From Aphrophora alni (Eukaryota > Arthropoda > Insecta > Hemiptera > Aphrophoridae), in NCBI GenBank assembly GCA_963513935.1, contig OY740769.1, positions 74,417,712-74,481,711 on the forward strand: DNA of 64,000 nucleotides, written 5' to 3'. Position 1 is the stretch's first letter. Each line of letters opens with the position of its first letter. The notes under the pieces were generated by a model that made no database searches, was not told the DNA's origin, and saw only the letters and a list, made by a program, of their open reading frames with translations. Position numbers and translations under genes: made by a program. Positions 23,620 to 37,425 of the stretch are shown piece after piece.

Positions 23620-26148
23620 AATCCTAGAACAGGGTTGATACTTGAGGTCGTAGAAGCTCCGAATTTATGAGCTCGGATCACCAAATTATTTCAAATTAGA
23701 ATATTTTTCAATTATAATAAATGTATACAATTTAAAAACTGTGGTAAGGAAAGGGAAGAAACCCAAGCAAAGGGTAACAAAGCCTTTAGCCAAGTACAGT
23801 TAACAAAGACCCAAGTTTAAGTCAAAGTATGTTACCATTGTTTTGTTTCCAGGGAAATAAAAAATCTGTTAAGAGTTTAGGGCTACCCAGTGGAGTCCAT
23901 CAACCGCAGTCATGTCCTTTGCAGTTATAAGATTTTTCAAAACTTTGATATTAGAAATATTACTAAATATTATAAAAAATAGTTCCATAATTATTTTGTT
24001 CTGTTTTTGTGTGCAAGTTATTATCACATTAAGTGTGAAATAGAAGTTTATTATTTATAAAATCATCAAAATGACTTTCGTAAGCCTACAAAACTTTCAC
24101 TGTTAAAAAAGAGAAATAATCTAATTTTAAAATTGATGCAATATTAAATTATGAGAATGAGATTCAAATAAAGAAGAAACAAAGAATTTTTCTTTGGAAT
24201 AAATATTTATTTCATCACGTAAACAATACTGAAAATAAATTTGATGAACTCCATCAATTAATTGTGTTATGTACTTGTTTTACCATGATGATAAATTGAC
24301 TCTACCTTTGCTATTTGCATAGGAATCACTATCAGATCACCGGCTACCAATAAGTAATAGTTTTTAATATTCGTGAACTTTTTGACATGATATATTTTTC
24401 TAATACAAAAAACTAAATGATAAAATTCAGTGAATATGTATTTAGTATATCACATCCTAAGTTATAATTGACTAAATTCCTGCAAAAGAAAAAATTATTA
24501 GAGGAACCATTTAATTAAAGTTTAGAGGCATTAATTAAAAGTATTTATTGAACAATTATTTGAGTTGATTAATTGTAAAGACTTAATTGATATAATTTGG
24601 ATGAATTTTCAAACTATTATCTGAACATTCTGATTTGATTAAATGTTAAGACTATGATGAACATCTAAATTTGATTCTACTTTATGAATATATGTGTTTC
24701 AGGTTGGATTAATGTTGTTAAGATTAAGTATTGTATTGTTCTTCTAAATTTGATATTATATCTATGCATTTCAGATATTACGACTGTGTTTTAATTTAAG
24801 TAGTACACTCTGTCAAAGAATTCATGCCCGGGGATTAACTTATTTTAAAAAAAAGTATGTGCTCAATCACTTGTTGGCACCCTATATTTGAATTTATAGT
24901 TTGAGTATGAATGTACAATAGTAACGTAAATAATAATCTTTTAATTAAAACCAGTAGCACAGAGAAGCAGGAAGATTACAAGCCACTTCAACAAAAATTT
25001 CACATTTTGGTAAATTCCACAGAATTCTGCAGTTTATGAGGATCCACTACAACAACTTTAAAAATATCAATATTTCGGAAAACTAGTGTGAATAAAGAAT
25101 CGGGTTGAGTTCTACTAAACCGTGATCTTCTGCAGGTTTTTTTTCATCAAACAATCTATTGATTTAATTTCAAAACCGCATAAAAAGTTCATATTTAAAA
25201 TAAAAAGTTCAGGAAACCAATATTTGATCGATTGTGAATAATTTCAGTTTTTTCTCATATATAATTTCATTTTTATTTCTAGTTTCATTACAGTATAATT
25301 AAAAAATATAATAGTTAATAGGGCCTACTACATAATATGATGCATGGGGAATAAATTATTTGTAAATGGAGGTGTGTGGTTTTTTAGAAAATATTAATGA
25401 AATTATAATCTCTTGATAAGCTGATGATGACACAGAGGACTTTTGCCTCTAAAAAGTAAAACAATTTTTAAAATTAATAATCTCTCAGGATTAGGACCTA
25501 TCCTTCAAGGTTTTATACGATTTATTCTGTCGATTAAAAAAATCCTGATGGCCAAATATCTGTTGTGTTGACATTCACCAGGAAGATACAATAAAGAAGT
25601 TCAAGGCCAATTAAGTTAGCTTCCCCTCTCGTTACTGTGGTAATAGCATTGACTTCTTGAGTAAACAACAACAAACACTCTTCCTTTTATTATTTGTTAG
25701 TCACTCACATACATGTATGCGCATTGTTTTTTTACACCTTTCGATTCATATTTTTAAATCGAAGCTATATTTAATTATTAGAATTAAGTTTATAGACAGA
25801 AAATTATTTATGATATTTAGAATATAAATATATTGCATCCTTAGAGTAAAGTGTTTTCAGTCAATGTTCATTCAAAACCCCGCCCCTCCCGCATTTGTTC
25901 TTAAGCATCCACAGCAGTAGATTGGACAAAATCTGCTGATTTTGATTCTCACCTATTACAAATGAACAGAGGCTACAATATAGCTAATTTCATATCAGTA
26001 TCACACAGGGAGTATTTCCATATTTTGTTTACTATGAAACCACAATTTCTCACAATTCTCACATCCTATTTTTAAACTATTATATGTTTCCCTTCAGTAT
26101 TGCATTATTTGAATAAAAAAAGACATATTTAAACTTGTGTTAACTTAC
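23620..26148. other. Intronic DNA, nothing recognised
   Basis: AT-rich trx intron. A possible retroelement tail scrap (aagctgatgatgacacagag at about 25420) is the only item noted. Confidence 0.5.
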
Positions 26149-26656
26149 TTGGTTTTTCTTTAATTTCTTTGTTTATGAAAGTTGTGTCCACTTTAACATT
26201 GCCATTACTTAAATATTCTATATTTCTTGTTAGTATTATCTTCCTCGGCCTTCCAACTCTCCTAATCGCTTCTTGTACAGATGGTATTTTGTGTTCTTTA
26301 CTAAAAATGTTCGGCTTTACCACATCATCTTTTTCTTTCTTAATATTCTGTTCTGTTCCAACAGGTACTTTCTTCATCTGATTTTTTTCCCTTCTCATTC
26401 TTTCAATTTTAATGGCTTGCACATTTCTTACATCTCGTTTCACAACAGATGATGCTTCACCTCTCACGATTGCTGTTGCTTTCTTCTTTAAATTTCTTGC
26501 AAGCAGAAGTTGATTTTCGACTGCTTCATCAGTTACTCGACCTGCAAAGCGAGCAATGCTTGCCAAAGAGTTTATAGCTGCTTTCCTCTTTTGTCTTTCT
26601 CTAGGTTCAGAATCATCATCATTCCCCCTTTTATTTCTTTTCTGTAATTGATGTCT
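26149..26656 (-). CDS. trx: trx exon: lysine-rich region with AT-hook-like motif
   Basis: A 508-nt exon (acceptor TTTTTTTAG, donor GTAAGT), phase 0 in and phase 1 out, 169 codons. It starts RHQLQKRNKRGNDDDSEP and is strongly basic and helical in appearance, with a run of Arg/Lys/Glu and no cysteines. Near residue 140 it has VGRPRKIIL, an AT-hook-like GRP core that would contact the minor groove of AT-rich DNA. AT-hooks are known in MLL-family proteins, though this one lies C-terminal to the cysteine region. Codons are intact throughout, in contrast to all surrounding transposon reading frames. Confidence 0.85.
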
Positions 26657-27410
26657 CTAAAAAAGAATAAAAATATGTAATTGAATAAAAATAATCAACC
26701 CACATACTACATCACTTTATATGTCAGTAAAAAAACAAAAGAATACAGAAATAAACCATCAAATTTAAAACAACAAAATATATTGTTATTTTATTATATC
26801 TTAATATAGTAAAATATTAAGACTGCAGTAAAGATCATGTCTTTTTGTCCATTACTCTTGAACCACACTTTTACATTAGACTTGGTATATAGGTTTTGTG
26901 TTGAATATCAATATCAATATTATATTGAAATTGATAGAGCCAATACGATAAAATCAACCTATAATGACAGTGTAGAAGGCTCTTTTACGGTTATTTCAAT
27001 ATTTTTCAACCAAACTTCGGGTTGCATACTTTTTGAAACACCCGTTAACTGTACATGTCTTCTACAAAAGCCGCTCACAACAGTTTACCAGATTCATGAT
27101 TTGGTCTGGTAAACACTTCCAATATACTACGCTGCATTGTAAAATATTCCTATGTAAGGATATAAAGTGTAAATATATTCCTTGTGTGTATGCGAAGTGT
27201 AGATGTAAAATGAATTTGTGTGTGTGTGTGTGTATGTAAAAAGATAAAGTGTATTAAATATTTCATTCCTCTATGACTTGGATATCATGAGAAAAGTAAA
27301 ACCCCTCTCATTGGGTGCAGCTAGTTAGTTCCCCCCCCCCCTTTTCTTGCAAAAACATAGAAACTGTATTTTTAGACAAAATTTTTTTACTTAGAAAATG
27401 TATATTTTAA

Positions 27411-28804
27411 CCCTCCACACGTCGAACGACCCATCCGTCGGTAGTTCATCGACCGGAAAACACGTATTTTGCAATTCAAAATTTCGCCCACTTAGAATCG
27501 TCCTATCACAATAAAAAAAAATAGTGTTAAAAAATTAATGTTACGTAGATACATAATCATGCAAACAAAAAATACCACAAAACATTATAAATAATATTCC
27601 AAAAATTGCTGAAGTTCGCATTTTTGATACGTAACGTCAAAGAATTGTGCTTAGCGATTGTAAACAAAAATTACGTCATTTTTCTCTAATATTCCCAATT
27701 CGATATTTCTGTCAAACAGATCGAACATAACATTGTTCGATAGATGGCATCTTTCTCTTTCGATCTGTGGTTTCCAAATGTTTCTATGTGTTATAGTTTT
27801 TATTATATAAAAATTAAACAAAATCAAGAATTTTAGCTCATTTTTACACGCTAAAAATTACTTTTTTTTCAATTCAACTTTTATCCTTGTAAATGGAGTC
27901 GTAGAGAAATGAATTATACACCATTGAAAAGCTTGTGTTTCAATCTTTCAAAGCTGTGTAACCTGAATTTCATAGAGAGAATAGAAAAAATATAAATATT
28001 TCTCATAATCAGTCAGTTTGGCCGGCAGGTAGCACCATGAGACGGCCGTCGAAAAGGTTACAAGTTTTATACCTCTTTGTTTTGATTTTTTTGTAAAAAT
28101 TCATTCGTGTCCAAAGAGCACAAGTTGGCACTATTTTATAGTATTTTTCTTCCTCTTTCAAACTACGCATCCAAATTATGAACCTTTCTGAATATAATGA
28201 TATATAGAAGTTGTGTTTTCCATAAATATTACTATTTTTGGTGAATTTTTGAAAATAAATTTAACAAATTCCCGTTTTTAGTAAACCAATTTTTTTTTGA
28301 AAATGTAACAATTTTTTTTCTTTTTTCCTAAATATATTCACAAATATATTACAAATCTCTAGTAATAGTTGAAAAAATTCAAAAAAACAAATTGTATGGT
28401 GTACATTACCATTTCTGTGAAATTCTTTCCTCTGTACTTTCCGATTTTTTGCTATTTGACATAATAACTCTAAATTTTTTTCATCAAAATTTTTTTTTCA
28501 CTACACAGCTAAATTCTATGCACCTTTCTGAATATAATGATATATAGAAGTTGTGTTTTCCATAAATATTACTATTTTTGGTGAATTTTTGAAAATAAGC
28601 CTAACAAAATCCCTTTTTTCGTAATTTTTTTTTTTGAAAATGTGACATTTATTTTTATTTTTTTCTAAATATATTCACAAATATTACACAAAACTTTTGT
28701 ATATCTTGAAAAAAGGTGGTACGCTATTGATTTTGGATGATACAGGTTTTTCTGAAAAATGTTAACATCATTTTTTGACATCTAACATACTTACTCCAAA
28801 ACCG

Positions 28805-28849
<45 letters not shown>

Positions 28850-28974
28850 ACATAGATAAATTCTACGCATCTTTCTGAGGAAAATGATATCCTATAAGTT
28901 AGGTTTTGTATACAAATAATATATTTTATTAATTTTTAAACAAACGAAGAAAATTAACATTGACAGTTCGAGGG
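27411..28974 (+). mobile_element. Non-autonomous piggyBac-like TTAA element with about 340-bp internal repeats
   Basis: Begins ccctccacacgtcgaacgac and ends gacagttcgaggg, flanked by TTAA on both sides (27407-27410, 28975-28978), the piggyBac target signature. It has no transposase frame. The interior contains near-identical tandem units: ctttctgaatataatgatat plus about 60 following bases occurs at 28183 and again at 28521 (338 bp apart), with a diverged third unit at about 28870. A TA microsatellite fills 28809-28848. Confidence 0.85.
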
Positions 28975-29382
28975 TTAAGACAAATAAAGAAATTTTGACC
29001 TCAAACAATCTATGATGGAGCCATTATTAATTAATATGGCCTTATATACAAGTGAAATCTTGGTCTAAATCCTTCATATCAAAATTCTCTTGCATGTTTT
29101 TACTTTAATTTCATCCAGGAAAGTAAGACTATGATGTGTCCCCCTCAAGAGATTGTTTGCCTTTATACACAAACAACAAAAAATCTTTCAGGGAATGTGT
29201 CTGCTAAAGTCCAACCTATTTAAACATTTTTTTTTCTATTATTATGATTCTATATTTATTTATGTAGTGCTATTTATTTATTTTTGATGTTATTAATTTT
29301 ACTTATTTTGTGCTTTAATCAATCATAACTTTAAAATGCTAAAAATTGCATGCCAAACTGAAAATAACTTTTTCATACTCAC

Positions 29383-29430
29383 AACTTGCTTCAAATGTTT
29401 CGATTTTCCATTCTGGATATAGTTGGGTAA
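29383..29430 (-). CDS. trx: trx micro-exon of 48 nt
   Basis: A 16-codon exon (LPNYIQNGKSKHLKQV), phase 0 in and phase 0 out, with a TTTTTATAG acceptor and a GTGAGT donor. It is supported by exact phase fit with the 37057 exon and the 26656 exon, and by the lysine-rich composition that continues into the next exon. Because it is short and frame-neutral it could be alternatively skipped. That possibility is inference. Confidence 0.72.
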
Positions 29431-29439
29431 CTATAAAAA

Positions 29440-30420
29440 AACAAAGAATAATAAGATTAAAGTAAATGAAATACAAGCCTAAGGTATCATATACATTGTT
29501 TTTACGGTTGTTAAAAATGGAAAGTTATCATAGCCTAAACTCTTACAAGTAAAAACCACAAACTAAATAACAATGATATATAAATATTACCAACACTAAC
29601 ATAACAATCCTAGAACTAGGTAACAAATGTAAATTATAACCAAATTGACAAAACTAAAATAATGTATTACATTATTACAGGACTTCAAGGACTCCTGCAA
29701 AATCATATACTACTATAAAGATTCAGACAATGGAGGATGCATAAGTACCCTATTGAGGATAATAGCATTAACATTCAACATCACCTGAATTGAATTTGGT
29801 GAACCAAATATCTTACAGAGATGTTTCATTCAAGAACACCCCAAAAGAATGAGATTTCCTGTAGAAACATTTTTATATAGTTGGTATTGTTGAGGATTTC
29901 TATGTTCCATTAAAAACATTTAGGATAGTATGTCCCAACAGAAATACACCCCAATACTATAAACCAGAAGTCTTAAAATAGGATATAAACATACACTCGA
30001 CTAATGTTAAAAGCCAAATGGTGTCAAAATGAAGTGAAACTGATGTAAATACAGAATGCTGGAGATTGGTATCAAAATACGGAGAACTGTCAAGTCTCCT
30101 ACTGATTACTTGATCGTCAACCACACTAAACACAACACTAAAAACATTACTGAAAATGGATGTCAACATATAACAAGGATAAAAGAAAAAAACACGAATT
30201 GCACAACTGACTTACATTTTGCAAATACTAAAAACACTTCGCTTCTTCAGAATTTATCCTTTATCTTCTCAGTTAAATACAAAATATTTGAAGCTGTTAT
30301 CTATGTCCGAAAAGTGATGGCTCACCAATCTCAGCAAGTAAGCTTGAGATTGAGACTAGGCTCGCTAAATGCTCCCAAGACAAGAGGCAAAAAAAGGAGA
30401 GTTGTAGATTGGTAGTCTTC
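29440..30420. other. Intronic DNA, nothing recognised
   Basis: AT-rich intron between the micro-exon and a TTAA element. The open frame at 30056-30415 has no recognisable content. Confidence 0.5.
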
Positions 30421-30737
30421 TTAACCTCTTGATGCCCACGCCCGCATATATGCGAGCAGACGACTGCCCTGCCAGCAGCCCACGCCCGCGTATATGCGAG
30501 CTGGCGTCAGCCGTTTTATTTCTAATTTTTTTTTTGTGTTAGCGGTTATACTGCTACGACGTATTTGGTATTGAACTGTTCAGCAGAATGCAGAGAAATG
30601 AGAGGTAATTTTTGTTTTAGTGCTTCTTAGTCTGCATCACTGCAATTTTCGTTTCACTTTCATTATTTCACCAGCTGTCACTGTATAGCTGTGGTAGCTT
30701 CCTTTGTTGTTGTGTCTTGGTAAACAAACCGTTTATA

Positions 30738-31043
30738 ATGTCTAATTTGTGTGAACGTGAAATATCGGAGTATTTATATCGTGATGATTTTAGTGATTTT
30801 TTAGACAGTGATAGTGATAATGACAATGACGAGATAATGCGTAGTGTAGTGACGCGTTCAAGTTGTGTAGTGGAAAATGTTCCTGGACCTTCCGGCAATG
30901 CAACGACGCATTATAACCTATATTACAATCCAATTCCCGGCCCAAGTGTTGTAAATAGTGAAATATATAATTGTAATAAATATAAGAGTACTGAAAATTA
31001 TGTACCAAAAACATATATAGCTTGTATATTTGTTCTTTTTTAA
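30738..31043 (+). pseudogene. piggyBac transposase N-terminal fragment
   Basis: ATG at 30738 opens MSNLCEREISEYLYRDDFSD followed by FLDSDSDNDNDE and a PGPS-rich stretch. An acidic disordered N-terminus is normal for piggyBac transposases. The frame ends at 31043, before any catalytic Asp block, and the rest of the gene is absent. Confidence 0.6.
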
Positions 31044-31108
31044 TTTAATGTAAAAGCTACAATAAACAACAGTGTGGAAATCTGCATTTTTTACTTTTAC
31101 GTTTGTTT

Positions 31109-31138
31109 ACATTTTTGCATATGTTATAATATTTTTTA

Positions 31139-31178
<40 letters not shown>

Positions 31179-31207
31179 TAAAAAATATTATAACATATGC
31201 AAAAATG

Positions 31208-31210
<3 letters not shown>
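31109..31210. repeat. Perfect palindrome centred on a TA microsatellite
   Basis: tacatttttgcatatgttat plus aatattttttatg is followed by (AT)n and then by its exact complement, ending at 31210. A second (TA)n lies at 31212-31241. Confidence 0.9.
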
Positions 31211-31245
<35 letters not shown>

Positions 31246-32200
31246 TTTTGTGTAGGGAATTAAATTTCCTACAAAATGTATATAACGATTTTCCAATAAA
31301 AAAAATTATAGTTTTACTATAACTTTACTTTTGAAATTTCAATATAAAATTATTTTAAATAAAAATAAAGTAAAAAAAAAAAAATTGGCCTAGATAATAT
31401 AACTTTTTATACCATTTTCATATTACCCTGTTTTTTCTGAACAAAAAAAAAATATATTGATAGGTTTGCTTCATATTTAGATTTTATATGAATTTTCATA
31501 ATAATGTCTGCAAATTTGCGAAAAATACCTGGGCTGGAGCTTATATTATACTCATCATAAGTCGGGCTTCAAAAGGTTAAGTAGAGATTTAGCATAAAGG
31601 TTGACGATCCCACCACCCTATATGACTACTAATCACAAACAGCCTATTACAGCTCTCTTCTTCTTCTCGTTACTCGTGGTGACACCTTATTTACGTAAAA
31701 AAAAATTCTAGAAAATCTTGATTTTTCCACCATTTTTACAATATTTAATATCTAGGCCTACCATTCAACATTGAACAATATGGTTAAGGGAAGTTTAAGG
31801 GTAATGCTAAGTAAGGGAGGATAACAACCTAAATTGCTATGAAATTCCTTACCAATTTCTCCTCCTTAATAAAGAAAATAGTAAAGGTACATATATAAAA
31901 AAAATCATTAGGGGAAGCCTAAGAAAGCAGTTAAACAAAGGAACATTCATAAGTATGGGCCTTAGTGCCTCCAACTCTTAATATTGATCCAGTTCGACAA
32001 TCTTCAATTATTTTTGTTTTAAAACAGAAATAATAATATATTATACTAATTAATTCTGAAAAAAATATTTTTCATCGTGTATTTAGATAGTTTTTGTTTT
32101 CAGAAATCATGATCAAAAGACTATCAGAATTAATTGTATTATTATTAAGGTCAGTCATAAACGCGCTATTTTCTCCTTCTACAGGAGGTGATAAAATGTG

Positions 32201-33450
32201 TGTGCAAGGGTCGTTCAATATGTCCTTAGAAAATCTAAGAGATGGCGATCGTAGTATCGAAAATAAATTTTTGCCATTAAGTAGCACTCCTAACTAGTCA
32301 GCTGTATCCATCACATAGTTTAATTGTTGTTGTCAATTGAAGTAAACAACTTTAATTTGTCTATAAAAATGGATAAAAGTAAGTTTCGAGCAGTGATTAA
32401 ACACTTGTATTTGAAAGGGTTGATGATGAAAGAAATCAAAGCTGAGTTGGACGAAGTTCATGTCACATCTGCTCCTGTGTTTGCAACTGTTTACAATTGG
32501 GTGAATGAGTTTAAACGTGGTCGTACATCCACAAAAGATGAATGCAGATCTGGACGCCCTGTGGAAGTGTCTACCCCCGAAATGATTGACGAAATCCACG
32601 AAATGATTTTAAATGATCAACGAATCAAAGTACACAAAATAGTTGAAGCTTATCACAAGGTACAGTGGCTTCAATTTTGCACGAAAAATTGGGTGTGAAA
32701 AAAATCTCGCCAAGATAGGTGCCGCGTTTGCTCACAGTGGAGAATAAACGCAAACGTGTGGTCAACTCTGAGGCTGTTTTGGCGCTTTTCCGTTGCAATC
32801 CTGACGAGTTCTGTGTCGATATATGACTGTTGATGAAACATGGATACATCACTACACTCCAGTGACAAAAGAACAGTCAAAACAGTGGATTTGCAAACAA
32901 GCTCCGAAGAAGGCGAAGACAGTCAAGTCGGCCGGTAAGGTTATGGCCACGATCTTTTGGGATGCTCGCAGAATCATCTATATTGATTACTTGAAAAAGG
33001 AAACAACGATAACAGGAGAGTATTATGCGTCATTATTGGAACGGCTGAGCAAAGAAATTAAGGAAAAATGTCCTCATCTGAAAAATAAAATGATCCTGTT
33101 TCATTAAGACAGTGTGCAGGTCATACCTGCGCAGTTGTGATGGCCAAAATTATGGAATTAAAGTTCCAATTATTACAAAATCCACCGTATTCACCAGATT
33201 TGGACCACAGTGAATATTTCTTATTTCGAGACTGGAAGAAATGGCTTGGCGGACAAAGGTTTACGTCTAACGAGGAAGTAATCGCCCAAACAAATGCCTA
33301 TTTTGAGGAGCTTCCAAAATCCTACTTGGCTTAAAAAAATTGGAAAAACGCTTAGACAAATGTATAGAGTTGATAGAAGATTATGTTGAAGAAAAAAAAA
33401 TTTGCCCAAAAAAATTTTTTGATAAGGACTTTTTGAACGACCCTCGCATA
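32201..33450 (+). mobile_element. mariner element with both inverted ends
   Basis: The left end tgtgcaagggtcgttcaata matches the complement of the right end (agggtcgttcaaaaagtcc, ending near 33450). It is about 1.25 kb, the usual full length for mariner. It carries a broken transposase (next entry). Confidence 0.85.
32369..33334 (+). pseudogene. mariner transposase, inactive
   Basis: ATG at 32369 (MDKSKFRAVIKHLYLKGL) leads through the helix-turn-helix (YNWVNEFKRGRTSTKDE, RSGRPVEVSTPE), breaks near 32655, and continues in other frames: HEKLGVKK, then TVDETWIHHYTPVTKEQSKQ (first catalytic Asp, 32826), GKVMATIFWDARRI, a stop replacing the residue before DSVQV at about 33107, and YSPDL followed by YFLFRDWKKWLGGQRF (third-Asp region, 33190-33260). 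The second-Asp block reads FH-stop-DSVQ instead of the usual H.DNA. At least one frameshift and two stops, so it is dead. Confidence 0.85.
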
Positions 33451-35320
33451 TGAGAAGTTTTTTAGTGCCGAGATGCATAGACCTGATAACAAATTAAAAC
33501 AGAGACGTTCAGGCCAACTAATTTCTTACACTTCATTTCTAGGCATAACGCTAGTGATTGTGATAAGACCTTGCTGTGTAAATCGATAATATTTTTTTGT
33601 TAATTTTATATTATGCAAGATGATTCAGGAAGAAATGGAGAAACTTTCAGGTCGTGTTCTACTAGTGAAAATAAAGAAGAAAAAAAATCATATAAACATA
33701 GGTACGGAAATACTTCGTTTTCCAGTTACCCGACAATTTTTTTTTTTAATTTTTTTTTTGTTTTATTTTGTATTTATTTTATTTATTTATTTTTTTTTTC
33801 ACAAAATACTTAATATCAATGGATCTAGGAAATATATTGTACTAAAATTTTGTATACATATACAAAAATCCAAAATGTTCTTTCATATATTTTCAAAATG
33901 GTGGTCATTTAAAATTTTTAATGTCAAATAGTTTGAAAACCCTGAACTTTACAAAATATTTTTAAGAAGAAAAAAATTTGGTTTTAATGACAAACAAAAC
34001 ATTTATTTTTAATTGTTTCTGTAACTAAAGATAACCGAATTATTTGTTAAATTTTTTTTTAATATCTTGGTAGTTGTCTATAATATTCAAAATTACTCCA
34101 GAACCAAATTATGAGAAAAATCATAAAGTTCATAATAAATTATTACAAACTTACAAAAAAAAATTTATTACACCAAAACAAAACAGAACTGTAAACAAAA
34201 ATTTTAAGACACTTCAAAAATTCTGTGAACAAGAATTCTCAATCATGTGTTCCATGAAAAACAAGTACAGAACATGCGGTTTGTTTTTAGAGTGAAAGTG
34301 ATAACATGGAACTTAACATTTTAAAAATAATGAATGCAAGGACAGAATCAACTTATCACATTAAAACATGAAACTTTGTGATTTCTATATTAGGTGTATA
34401 TGCACATAAATTAAATGCCCACTAAGTGTACAATGTAAGTGTACTCAATACAAAATAAAAACATGGCTTGTATTGATTGCTTTACTGTTTTATTTTATTT
34501 TCATGTGATTCACTCCCTCCTTACTATGTATAACATGACTACTTGAAATTATAAGACATATTCATGTATAGACAAGTGTCAGAAATTAATGTTGTTGTAC
34601 TGAAGTTGAATTCAGTCATTATTTATGAAAGAAGACAAATTGGCTAACCTGAATTGCTCGGCTCAGACCAATTACTCATGAGAAAACAACCGAAATTGTG
34701 TGTAGGTTTCTCCCGTGCAACTGTCACTCAGTGTTGTTGGTTCAAGCGTGAGGTTATGTCCGTTATGTGTTTCATGCGTACTCCAGATTGAGGTTAAGTC
34801 TTAAATATTGTTGTGCATATACAGGTCATTTGTTGATATGGATAGATTGATGTGTACTGCAGTAGGTTTTGTTCTAATGATGGCAAGTTCAAGCAAAAAA
34901 CTTGTCATTTTCTTTCAGAATGGGAGACAGGTTACTTTTATAGCCAGGTAATGGACAAGTGTGTGTACTTACTTTGTAATGTAAGTGTATCAGTTGGGAG
35001 AAAAGGAATGTTGAATGTCATTTTAAAACTATTCACTCAGCGATTGAAAAGGATTTCCTACTGTATTCTGTATTAAGGAAGAAAAGGTAATGCAGTTAAA
35101 ATATCAATTAAATGCTCAACAATCTAAATTTTTCAAGACATTAAAAACATTAACAATAAAACAGCAACTGAGACATCCTTTCGAGTTTCCAAAATTATCG
35201 CTCTAAATAAAAACCATACGAAGATGGTGAGTTTATCAGAGCAGCATTTTTAGAAGCTGAAATACATTATTTGACAATTTCAAAAACAAATCAGAGATAA
35301 TGTCGGCTATCAAATCTGTA
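33451..35320. other. Intronic DNA, nothing recognised
   Basis: AT-rich with T homopolymers near 33740-33800. No supported gene or terminal repeat. Confidence 0.5.
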
Positions 35321-35322
35321 CA

Positions 35323-36836
<1,514 letters not shown>

Positions 36837-37057
36837 CAGATCTTTTTTATGAGACAGCATGATTGAAGTTAAAGCTGGGTCCTGCATATAGTCAGGTAGT
36901 TTGTTTTCCAGCCATGCACGCAAATCTTCGGGCATACAATAACAACGCAAACACATCTTCAACCAGCAAGCAGGACAACGTGCATTCTTAGTTTTTAAAT
37001 GTGAATATCTTATAGAATCTAATGGATTTAATACATATGGTGGTACTACACATGTGC
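36837..37057 (-). CDS. trx: trx exon: second half of the cysteine-rich region
   Basis: A 221-nt exon with acceptor TTTTGTAG and donor GTAAGT, phase 1 in and phase 0 out, about 74 residues. It begins GTCVVPPYVLNPLD and carries ARCPACWLKMCLRCYCMPE, giving five closely spaced cysteines that complete the zinc-binding region begun in the previous exon. It ends in DPALTSIMLSHKKDL. In vertebrate MLL proteins the corresponding region is the CXXC domain. The pattern here is the divergent insect form and lacks the KFGG motif needed for binding unmethylated CpG. Confidence 0.92.
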
Positions 37058-37425
37058 CTACAAAAGAAAGCATAAATTTTTATAGAAAATAGGTTAAATC
37101 TACAACTCTAGAAATAAATATCTTAACATAATTAATTAACTTTTTTACATGGCACACATATCTTACTTTTCATTTTAACACAGAAAATATTTCACTGTGA
37201 AAACCAATCAGTGTCCTTTTTGGGTCACTCTGATATAAAAAAGTTTTTTTTTTAATAAAATGTGTACCTGTTGAAAAATACTTTGTAATTACAAAATTTG
37301 TAAATAGAAACATAATTTTTTGCTGCGAAAAAACTAATTTCACTACATCAGAATCCCTTATTAGATTTTTAACTAATTAATTTTATTGCTTTCATTCGCT
37401 TTATTTAAACCTACTCAGTTTTTAA

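Larger units (their letters stand above)
30425..31576 (+). mobile_element. piggyBac element, internally deleted
   Basis: Ends cctcttgatgccc (left) and the complement of ccttttgaagccc (right), flanked by TTAA at 30421-30424 and 31577-31580. The left subterminal region carries two copies of cccacgcccgc.tatatgcgagc (about 30435, 30479). It keeps the acidic start of a piggyBac transposase gene and then loses the catalytic part. Confidence 0.85.
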
